A stretch of 64,000 nucleotides of DNA from Lysobacter silvisoli (GTDB taxonomy: Bacteria > Pseudomonadota > Gammaproteobacteria > Xanthomonadales > Xanthomonadaceae). The stretch's first letter is position 1. Every line of letters starts with the position of its first letter. The stretch covers positions 124,001 to 188,000 of the forward strand of contig NZ_QTSU01000005.1 of assembly GCF_003382365.1 (NCBI RefSeq), written 5' to 3'. The position numbers were made by a program, and so were the translations under genes. This document shows, piece after piece, positions 22,197 through 29,386 of this stretch. The notes under the pieces are model-generated. The model saw only the letters and a list, made by a program, of their open reading frames with translations. It searched no databases and had not been told where the DNA came from.

Positions 22197-23855
22197 TTGA
22201 ACCAGCAGGCCCCAGCGCAAACCGCCGCCGTGGATGCGATCGACGCTGCCGAATGGTGGCGCGGCGCGGTGATCTATCAGATCTATCCGCGCAGCTTCCG
22301 CGACGCCAGCGGCGACGGCGTGGGCGACCTGCGCGGCATCATCGAACGCCTGGACTACGTGGCCGGCCTGGGCGTGGACGCGATCTGGATCTCGCCGTTC
22401 TTCAAATCGCCCATGGCCGACTTCGGCTACGACATCGCCGACTACCGCGACGTCGATCCGCTGTTCGGCACGCTGGCCGATTTCGACGCGCTGCTGGCCA
22501 AGGCCCACGGCCTGGGCTTGAAGGTGATGATCGACCAGGTGCTCAGCCACACCTCGGCCGAGCACGCCTGGTTCAAGGAGAGCCGCGCCAGCCGCGACAA
22601 CGCCAAGGCCGACTGGTACGTGTGGGCCGATGCGCGCGAGGACGGCACGCCGCCCAACAACTGGCTGTCGCTGTTCGGCGGCGTGGCCTGGAAGTGGGAG
22701 CCGCGGCGCGGGCAGTACTACCTGCACAACTTCCTGGCCTCGCAGCCCGACCTGAATTTCCACCATCCGCAGGTGCGCGCGGCGGTGCTGGACAACGTGC
22801 GCTTCTGGCTGGACCGCGGCGTGGACGGCCTGCGCCTGGACGCGATCAACTTCTGCTTCCACGACGCGCGCCTGCGCGACAACCCGCCCAAGCCCAAGGA
22901 ACGGCGCGTGGGCCGCGGCTTCAGCCCCGACAACCCTTACGCCTTCCAGTACCACCACTACAACAATACCCAGCCGGAGAATCTGGCCTTCCTGGCCGAA
23001 CTGCGCGCGCTGCTGGACCGCTACCCGGGCGCGGTGGCGCTGGGCGAGATCTCGTCCGAGGACTCGCTGGCGACCATGGACGAATACACCCGCGCCGGCC
23101 GACTGCACATGGGCTACAGCTTTGAGCTGCTGACCCACGAGCACGGCGCGGATTTCCTGCGCGCCACCGTACAGACGCTGGAAGCGCAGATGCGCGAAGG
23201 CTGGCCGTGCTGGGCGATCTCCAACCACGACGTGGAACGTGTGGTCACGCGCTGGGGGCGCGGCGACGAGCCGCCGCATTACGCCACCCAGCTCAGCGCG
23301 CTGGCCTGTTCGCTGCGCGGCTCGGTGTGCGTGTACCAGGGCGAGGAGCTGGGCCTGCCGGAAGCGCAGCTGCCGTTCGAGGCGCTGCGCGATCCCTATG
23401 GCATCGCGTTCTGGCCCAGCTTCAAGGGCCGCGACGGCTGCCGCACGCCGCTGCCCTGGGACGGCAGCGCCGGCGCGGGCTTCAGCGAAGCCGCCCCCTG
23501 GTTGCCGATCCCCGAGGCGCACCGCGCGCTGTCGGTGGCCGCGCAGGAGGCCGACCCCACCTCGCCGCTGCACGGCTTCCGACGCTTCCTGGCTTGGCGG
23601 CGCCAGCAGCCGGCCTTGCTGCGCGGCGCGATCGCGTTCCGCGACATCGCCGCGCCGTTGCTGGCCTTCACCCGCTGCCTGGACGACGAGCAACTGCTGC
23701 TGGTGTTCAACCTGTCGCCGCAGCCGCAGACCGCCGACCTATCCGCCGACGAAGGCTGGCAGACGCTTTCAGGTCATGGCCTGGCCGCGGGCGAGTGGGA
23801 CGGCGCACGGCTCGCGCTGCCCGCGCACGGCGCCTTCGTCGCCCGGCGCGGCTGA
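22197..23855 (+). CDS. GH13 alpha-glucosidase
   Basis: A cytosolic enzyme of about 552 residues. GH13 catalytic residues are nucleophile Asp215 (GLRLDAINF), acid/base Glu284 (LGEISS) and Asp345 (SNHDVER). The QIYPRSF start of the barrel is typical of the oligo-1,6-/alpha-glucosidase branch. No signal peptide. I chose TTG 22197, with GAGG five bases ahead. The upstream ATG at 22107 would lie inside an operator and add an arginine-rich, unconserved extension. It hydrolyses imported maltose/maltodextrin to glucose. It is divergently transcribed from the receptor operon under the shared operator pair. Confidence 0.92.
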   Translation: MNQQAPAQTAAVDAIDAAEWWRGAVIYQIYPRSFRDASGDGVGDLRGIIERLDYVAGLGVDAIWISPFFKSPMADFGYDIADYRDVDPLFGTLADFDALLAKAHGLGLKVMIDQVLSHTSAEHAWFKESRASRDNAKADWYVWADAREDGTPPNNWLSLFGGVAWKWEPRRGQYYLHNFLASQPDLNFHHPQVRAAVLDNVRFWLDRGVDGLRLDAINFCFHDARLRDNPPKPKERRVGRGFSPDNPYAFQYHHYNNTQPENLAFLAELRALLDRYPGAVALGEISSEDSLATMDEYTRAGRLHMGYSFELLTHEHGADFLRATVQTLEAQMREGWPCWAISNHDVERVVTRWGRGDEPPHYATQLSALACSLRGSVCVYQGEELGLPEAQLPFEALRDPYGIAFWPSFKGRDGCRTPLPWDGSAGAGFSEAAPWLPIPEAHRALSVAAQEADPTSPLHGFRRFLAWRRQQPALLRGAIAFRDIAAPLLAFTRCLDDEQLLLVFNLSPQPQTADLSADEGWQTLSGHGLAAGEWDGARLALPAHGAFVARRG

Positions 23856-23861
23856 GCGCGC

Positions 23862-24467
23862 TTACAGCTGCAGCCAGCCGCCGACCACCGCGCGCGCTTC
23901 GTCCACGCCCTGCTTGGACTCGCCGGAGAAGGTCTGCACGCTGACGGTGTCGCCGTAGGCGGAGAACAGCTCCTTGCGCACCGCCAGCAGCGCCTGCGAC
24001 TGCTGGCCGCGGCCGAGCTTGTCGGCCTTGGTCAGCAACGCGTGCGCGGGCAGGCCGCGGCTGACCGCGTAACCCAGCATCTGCCGGTCGTAGTCCTTGA
24101 GCGGATGGCGGATGTCCATCACCACCACCAGCCCGCGCAGGGCCTGGCGGGTCTGGAAATAGCCGTCGATGAAGGCCTGCCAGTGCGCCTGCAGGTCCTG
24201 CGGCACCTTGGCGTAGCCGTAGCCGGGCAGGTCGACCAGGTAGCGGTCGGTGCTGGGCGGAATGTCGAAGTACACCAGCTGCTGGGTGCGGCCCGGGGTC
24301 TTGGACACGCGCGCCAGGGCGTTCTGCTGGCACAGGGCGTTGAGGGCGCTGGACTTGCCGGCATTGGAGCGGCCGGCGAAGGCCACCTCGAAGCCGCCGT
24401 CGGGCGGCAGCTGGCGCGGGGTATGGGCCGCCAGCAGGTAGCGGGCGCGGGCTAGGGGATTGTGCAT
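23862..24467 (-). CDS. engB: Ribosome biogenesis GTPase EngB (YihA/YsxC)
   Basis: A 201-residue GTPase needed for late assembly of the large ribosomal subunit. The P-loop GRSNAGKSS, switch/G3 DLPGYG and G4 TKAD are intact. ATG 24467 is chosen because it gives the family N-terminus; the frame is open upstream but unconserved. It sits six bases from the convergent glucosidase stop and is divergent from cytochrome c4, an arrangement I recall from xanthomonads. Confidence 0.95.
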   Translation of the reverse strand: MHNPLARARYLLAAHTPRQLPPDGGFEVAFAGRSNAGKSSALNALCQQNALARVSKTPGRTQQLVYFDIPPSTDRYLVDLPGYGYAKVPQDLQAHWQAFIDGYFQTRQALRGLVVVMDIRHPLKDYDRQMLGYAVSRGLPAHALLTKADKLGRGQQSQALLAVRKELFSAYGDTVSVQTFSGESKQGVDEARAVVGGWLQL

Positions 24468-24620
24468 GGGCGCTAGGATCGCATGCCGGGCCCGCCGGCA
24501 GCGGCCCGCGCCGGGCCGAACGCCCGGCCCGCGTTGACCGGCCCAGGCCCCGCGACGATAATTCCGAGGTTCCGGCGCCCGCATGCGGACGCCTTCTTAT
24601 GCGTTTCGGAGCCCAGCTAC

Positions 24621-25484
24621 ATGAGCCAAGCCCGCGTCCTAGGCACTGTCGGCCTCGCCGTCCTGGCGGTCGTCGCCGTCGCTTACGCCCAGCCGACGAT
24701 CACGCCGATTCCCGACAAGGAGCCGGTCCAGGCCGCGCCGCTGGTCGAAAAGCCGGCCAGCTGGGGCGACGTCAAGGCCGGCGCCACCAAGGCCGGCACC
24801 TGCGCCGCCTGCCATGGCCTGGACGGCAATCCGACCGATCCGCAGTACCCGCGCCTCGCCGGCCAGAGCGAGCGCTACATCGCCCACCAGATCGCGCTGT
24901 TCAAGAGCGGCGAGCGCAACACCGGCATGGCCGCGGCCATGAAGCCCTACGCCGACGCGCTGACCGCGCAGGACGCGCGCGACCTGGGCGCCTACTTCGC
25001 CACCCAGAAGTCGGGCGCCGGCGTGGCCGACGACACCGTGATCGCGACTGGCCCGAACAAGGACAAGAAGTTCTTCGAAGTCGGCCAGCAGCTGTTCCTG
25101 TCCGGCGACAAGGCGCGCGGCATCCCGGCCTGCATGGCCTGCCACGGCCCCACCGGCGCCGGCAACCCGGGCCCGGCTTACCCGCACATCGCCGGCCAGC
25201 AGGCCGTGTACTCGCAGCGCCGCCTGGAGGAGTACCGCGCCGGCACCACCACCCAGCGCGACCCGCACCTGTTCAACGTGATGGCGGCGGTGGCCAAGAA
25301 CCTCAGCGACGAGGAAATCGGCGCGCTGGCCAGCTACCTGCAGGGCCTGCACGACCGCGCCGACGACGCCGACGTGGCCAGCGCTCCGGCCGCGGCGCCC
25401 GCCGCCCCGGCGGCCGCTCCGGCTCCGGCCGCGCCTGCCGCGGCTCCCGCCGCCGCGCCGGCCAAGCCCGCGACCGACGCCTGA
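24621..25484 (+). CDS. Dihaem cytochrome c4
   Basis: A 287-residue exported cytochrome. Signal peptide residues 1-23 (ending AVAYA), then two class-I cytochrome c domains with haem motifs CAACH and CMACH and distal methionines in TGMAAAM and NVMAAV segments. It shuttles electrons in the periplasm, probably to a terminal oxidase. The last 40 or so residues are an Ala/Pro-rich tail not needed for the fold; it may tether or space the protein. A GATAAT box lies at 24557-24562. A strong terminator follows. Confidence 0.93.
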   Translation: MSQARVLGTVGLAVLAVVAVAYAQPTITPIPDKEPVQAAPLVEKPASWGDVKAGATKAGTCAACHGLDGNPTDPQYPRLAGQSERYIAHQIALFKSGERNTGMAAAMKPYADALTAQDARDLGAYFATQKSGAGVADDTVIATGPNKDKKFFEVGQQLFLSGDKARGIPACMACHGPTGAGNPGPAYPHIAGQQAVYSQRRLEEYRAGTTTQRDPHLFNVMAAVAKNLSDEEIGALASYLQGLHDRADDADVASAPAAAPAAPAAAPAPAAPAAAPAAAPAKPATDA

Positions 25485-25507
25485 GTCCCAAGCCTCAGTC
25501 GCAAGCG

Positions 25508-25533
25508 AAACGCCGGCCCCGAGCCGGCGTTTT
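25508..25533 (+). terminator. Rho-independent terminator after cytochrome c4
   Basis: ACGCCGGC and GCCGGCGT stems around a five-base loop, followed by TTTTCGTTT. It separates cytochrome c4 from the dsbA pair. Confidence 0.85.
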
Positions 25534-25696
25534 CGTTTCCGGCCCCGCCCTGGGGCCGCTTAAAGGGAACTTCGGTATCGCGCGCCCGGTCACATCTGCG
25601 GCTACGGGGGATAGCCGCGGGCCGGTATGCTTGGCGCCGCGCCGCCGTCGGCGCCTGCCCCCGTCCCTCCGACCCGCTCCGCCGCGAGACCTTGCG

Positions 25697-26374
25697 ATGA
25701 CCCCACGCTTCCGTGCGCTCCGACCGATTCCGACCCTGGCCGCGCTGGCGCTGGTCGCGCTGCTGCCGCTGGCCGCCATGGCCGCCAAGGCGCCGCCGCC
25801 GCCGCAAGCCGGCGTGGACTACGTCGAGATCGAGGGCGGCCAGCCCTACGCGCCGGTGCGCGGCAAGATCGAAGTGGTCGAGGCCTTCGGCTACACCTGC
25901 CCGCACTGCGCGCACGCCCAGCCAGCGGTGGACGCGTGGAAGGCCAAGCAGGGCAAGGACGTGAACTTCGTGCCCGTGGCCGCGCCGTTCGGCGGTTACT
26001 GGAACCCCTACGCCCAGGCCTACTACACCGCCCAGTCCATGGGGCTGGTCGCCAAGACCCACAACGCGGTGTTCAACGCCGTGCACGAAGAGCGCAGCCT
26101 GCCGATCAACAACGCCTCGCCCGAGGAGATCGCCGGTTTCTACGCGCGCTACGGCGCCGACGCGGCCAAGTTCGCCGCCACCATGCGCAGCCCGGCCATC
26201 CAGGCGCAGATGGACCGCGCCCGCGACTTCCTGATCCGCAGCGGCGTGGACGCCACGCCGATGTTCGTGGTCGCCGGCAAGTACCGCGTGACCGGCCACA
26301 GCCTGGAAGACATCCTGCGCACCACCGATGCCCTGGTCGCGCGCGAGCGCGCCCAGGCCAAGGGCCGGCGCTGA
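25697..26374 (+). CDS. Periplasmic thiol:disulfide interchange protein DsbA, copy 1
   Basis: A 225-residue periplasmic oxidase. Signal peptide ends near residue 29 (AAMA|AKA). The thioredoxin fold carries the active site Cys68-Pro-His-Cys71 and a cis-proline loop (DATPMF). It introduces disulfides into exported proteins. A very similar second copy follows at 26508; the two proteins share long blocks such as NFVPVAAPFGGYW. CPHC is the same motif as in E. coli DsbA. No DsbB is in the window. Confidence 0.94.
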   Translation: MTPRFRALRPIPTLAALALVALLPLAAMAAKAPPPPQAGVDYVEIEGGQPYAPVRGKIEVVEAFGYTCPHCAHAQPAVDAWKAKQGKDVNFVPVAAPFGGYWNPYAQAYYTAQSMGLVAKTHNAVFNAVHEERSLPINNASPEEIAGFYARYGADAAKFAATMRSPAIQAQMDRARDFLIRSGVDATPMFVVAGKYRVTGHSLEDILRTTDALVARERAQAKGRR

Positions 26375-26507
26375 GGCGCCCGCACGCCTACACTCCGCGT
26401 TCAGCGCATCGGCGGCTATGCTGGCCGCCCGCGCCCATTCCGGCGCCGCGGCGGCCCCGCCGTCCGCGCGCCTCACCCGATCCGATCCGTTTGTGGAGAC
26501 CCGATCC

Positions 26508-27365
26508 ATGATTTCGCGCCTGGCCCCGTCCTACCGCCACACCTTCCTGTTCGCGGCCGTATTCGCGCTGGCCGCCTGCTCGCAGCAGCAGGACGCCGCC
26601 ACGCCGGCCGCCGACAGCGCCACCCCGGCAGCCAGCAGCGACGTCGCCGCGCCCGCCGCCACCACCGAGGCCCCGGCCGAAGCCGCGCCGATCGCCCCGG
26701 CCGCCGTCGCCACCCCGCCCAGCGGCCCCGAGCCCGTCGCCGGCACCGACTACGTCGAGATCCCGGGCGGCACGCCGTACGCGCCGGGCACCGGCAAGAT
26801 CGAAGTGGTCGAAGTGTTCGGCTACACCTGCCCGCACTGCGCCGAGTTCGAGCCGCTGATCACCTCCTGGCGCGGCAAGCAGACCGCCGACGTGAACTTC
26901 GTTCCGGTGGCCGCGCCGTTCGGCGGTTACTGGGTGCCCTACGCCAAGGCCTTCTACACCGCCGAGTCCATGGGCCTGGCCGCCAAGAGCCACGACGCCA
27001 TGTTCCGCGCCGTGCACCTGGAGCGCAGCCTGCCGGTCAACGGCGTCAAGCCGGTCGACTTCGCCGAGTTCTACGCCAAGTTCGGCGGCAACAAGCAGCA
27101 GTTCGAAAGCACCTACGCCAGCTTCGCCATCGACGCCAAGCTCAAGCGCGCCGAGACCTTCATCAGCCGCAGCGGCGTGGAGTCCACCCCGAACATCGTG
27201 GTCGACGGCAAGTACCGCGTGATCGGCAAGAACTTCGAAGACATGCTGCGCATCACCGACCACCTGATCGCACGCGAGCGCGCCGCGCGCGGCGGCGCCG
27301 CTCCGGCGGCCGAGCCGGCTCCGGCTCCGGGCGCGGCCCCGGGCGCTCCGGCCGCGGCGCAGTAA
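26508..27365 (+). CDS. Lipoprotein DsbA, copy 2
   Basis: A 285-residue paralogue of the upstream DsbA. It has a lipobox LAAC with Cys24 as the acylated residue, then a linker of about 50 residues rich in Ala, Pro and Thr. The DsbA domain follows with Cys108-Pro-His-Cys111 and cis-Pro in ESTPNI. The C-terminus ends in another Ala/Pro stretch. Shine-Dalgarno TGGAGA precedes ATG 26508. It is therefore membrane-tethered while copy 1 is soluble, which suggests a division of labour between the two oxidases (inferred). An independent TACACT box lies near 26391. Confidence 0.92.
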   Translation: MISRLAPSYRHTFLFAAVFALAACSQQQDAATPAADSATPAASSDVAAPAATTEAPAEAAPIAPAAVATPPSGPEPVAGTDYVEIPGGTPYAPGTGKIEVVEVFGYTCPHCAEFEPLITSWRGKQTADVNFVPVAAPFGGYWVPYAKAFYTAESMGLAAKSHDAMFRAVHLERSLPVNGVKPVDFAEFYAKFGGNKQQFESTYASFAIDAKLKRAETFISRSGVESTPNIVVDGKYRVIGKNFEDMLRITDHLIARERAARGGAAPAAEPAPAPGAAPGAPAAAQ

Positions 27366-27392
27366 GTTCGATACGGAAGGACCCGGCCCGGC

Positions 27393-28151
27393 ATGAATCC
27401 GCGGCGACTGCGCCTGCTCAGCGCCAACATCCAGGCCGGGTCCAGCACGCGCCGTTACAGCGACTACGCCACGCGCAGCTGGTCGCACGTGCTGCCCGCG
27501 GGCAACAAACGCGGCAGCCTGGACGCGATCGCGCAACTGGCCGGCGAACACGACATCGTCGGCCTCAACGAAAGCGACCCGGGCAGCCTGCGCTCGGGCT
27601 TCACCAACCAGACCCACTACCTGGCCCAGGCCGGCGGCTTCGACTACTGGAGCCACCAGCCCAACCGCCGCGTGGCCAACGTCGCCTCCAGCGCCAACGG
27701 CCTGCTCAGCCGGCTGGAACCGCGCGAGGTCATCGACCACCCGCTGCCCGGCCGCGTGCGCGGTCGCGGCGTGCTCATGGCCCGCTTCGGCGACGGCGAC
27801 GATGCCCTGACCGTGGCCGTGGCCCACTTGTCCCTGGGCGCGGGCTCGCGCGCCTCGCAGCTGGCCTTCATCGCCGAACTGCTGCACGACCACCCGCACG
27901 CGGTACTCATGGGCGACTTCAACTGCCCCATCGACCGGCCCGAGATGAGCACGCTGTTCCAGCGCACCCGCCTGCAGCCGCCTTCGTTCAACGTCCCCAC
28001 CTTCCCCAGCTGGCGCCCGCAGCGCGCCATCGACCACATCCTGATCGGCGACGGCCTCAGCGGCTTCAATGCGCGCGCGGTGCCGGCGGCGCAGTCGGAT
28101 CATCTGGCGCTGTCGCTGGAGCTGGATGTGCCGGATCACGCGCTGCGTTGA
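27393..28151 (+). CDS. Endonuclease/exonuclease/phosphatase (EEP) family protein
   Basis: A 252-residue cytosolic protein of the EEP superfamily. The family landmarks appear in order: SANIQAG near the start (metal-site Asn), LNESDPG (metal-binding Glu), MGDFNCP (catalytic Asp-x-Asn) and SDHLAL (catalytic His). Members cut DNA, RNA or lipid phosphodiesters, and the substrate here is unknown. ATG 27393 lies 27 bases after dsbA2, so co-transcription is likely. No signal peptide is seen. It shares the gene order with xanthomonad relatives. Confidence 0.85.
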   Translation: MNPRRLRLLSANIQAGSSTRRYSDYATRSWSHVLPAGNKRGSLDAIAQLAGEHDIVGLNESDPGSLRSGFTNQTHYLAQAGGFDYWSHQPNRRVANVASSANGLLSRLEPREVIDHPLPGRVRGRGVLMARFGDGDDALTVAVAHLSLGAGSRASQLAFIAELLHDHPHAVLMGDFNCPIDRPEMSTLFQRTRLQPPSFNVPTFPSWRPQRAIDHILIGDGLSGFNARAVPAAQSDHLALSLELDVPDHALR

Positions 28152-28175
28152 GGCTCGGCGGAAACCGCGGCCCCC

Positions 28176-29195
28176 TCAGCGCCGCACGTGATAACCCTCC
28201 TGGGCGACGAAGGCTTCGATCTCCGTCGCATCGACCAAGTTGAAATCGCCCGGCACCGAGTGCTTGAGGCAGGCGGCGGCCCAGCCGTAGCGCAGGCTCG
28301 CGGCGTCGTCGCAGCCGTCGAGCAGGCCGTGCAGGACGCCGGCGGCGAAGGCGTCGCCGGCGCCGATGCGGTCGACGATGGCGCTGAGTTCGCACACCGG
28401 GGTTTCGAGCACGCTGCCTTCGCGCCGGCGCAGCAGCGCCGATAGCGACTGGCGGTCGACGCTATGTTGCAGGCGCACGGTGCTGGCCAGCCGCTGCAGG
28501 CGCGGGAACGCGGCGAAGGCGGCATCGGCGGCGGCGGCGTAGCGCTCGGCCGCGCTCGCGCCTTCGGCCTGCACGCCCAGCACCACCGCGATGTCGCGAT
28601 GGTCGGCGAAGATCAGCTCGGCTTCGGACATGAGTTCGCGCAGGATCGCCGCGGCGTCGCCGTCCCAGGCCTGCCACAGTTTGCTGCGGTAGTTGCCGTC
28701 GAAGCTCACGCGCACACCCGCCGCGCGCGCGGCGCGTGCGGCGGCGATGGCGGCCCCGGCCGCGGCCGCGCCCAGTGCCGGGGTTACGCCGGACAGGTGC
28801 AGCCAGGCCGCGCCTTCCAGTAGGGCCGGCCAGTCGTAGGCTTGCGCGCCGGCGCGGGCGAAGGCCGAGTCGGCGCGGTCGTAGAGCACGGTGCTGGGCC
28901 GGTGGCCGGCGCCGGCCTCCAGGAAATACAGCCCCATGCGGCCGGGCGCGGGCTGCACGCCGGCGGTGTCGACGCCGTGGCGGCGCAGTTCGGCGGTGGC
29001 CGCCGCGCCCAGGGCGTTGTCGGCGACCCGGCCGACCAGGACCGCGCGGTGGCCGTGGCGGGCCAGCGCCACGGCCACGTTGGCCTCGGCGCCGCCGACC
29101 TGGACCTGCAGGGCCGGCGACTGCAGCAGGCGCTCGTGCCCAGGCGCGGCCAGGCGCAGCAGCAGTTCGCCGTAACACACGATGCGTTGAGTCAT
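28176..29195 (-). CDS. kdgK: 2-keto-3-deoxygluconate kinase (PfkB family)
   Basis: A 339-residue PfkB-family sugar kinase. The signature DRIGAGDAFAAG near residue 255 holds the catalytic Asp, and the N-terminal VGGAEANVAVALARHG glycine motif is intact. In this locus it most likely phosphorylates 2-keto-3-deoxygluconate made by KduD, giving KDPG. Start ATG 29195 has GGGGGAG seven bases ahead. It is divergent from the pectin receptor; the gap holds the shared operator motif. The KDPG aldolase (eda) is not in the window. Another PfkB specificity is possible but less likely given the neighbours. Confidence 0.9.
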   Translation of the reverse strand: MTQRIVCYGELLLRLAAPGHERLLQSPALQVQVGGAEANVAVALARHGHRAVLVGRVADNALGAAATAELRRHGVDTAGVQPAPGRMGLYFLEAGAGHRPSTVLYDRADSAFARAGAQAYDWPALLEGAAWLHLSGVTPALGAAAAGAAIAAARAARAAGVRVSFDGNYRSKLWQAWDGDAAAILRELMSEAELIFADHRDIAVVLGVQAEGASAAERYAAAADAAFAAFPRLQRLASTVRLQHSVDRQSLSALLRRREGSVLETPVCELSAIVDRIGAGDAFAAGVLHGLLDGCDDAASLRYGWAAACLKHSVPGDFNLVDATEIEAFVAQEGYHVRR

Positions 29196-29287
29196 TACAC
29201 GCTCCCCCAGCCATGGCCGCCGGCGACTCCCGCCGCCCGTTGCGCACCGCAGCATGATGTTGGTCCGGGCTTTTGTTAGGGTTTTGG

Positions 29288-29301
29288 CCAGCGGTGTCAT
29301 T
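29288..29301. promoter_or_regulatory. Candidate pectin-regulon operator between kdgK and receptor
   Basis: CCAGCGGTGTCATT, whose reverse complement AATGACACCGCTGG matches the TGACACCGG core found before the hydratase/TRAP operon and kduI. A direct repeat CAAGCGCT (29323-29330 and 29344-29351) lies nearby. Confidence 0.55.
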
Positions 29302-29386
29302 TTGCCGTCCTGGACACCATAGCAAGCGCTACGAGCTAGTCAACAAGCGCTCTACAGCCGTCGGACCACTTTGGGAGGGGATCCTG

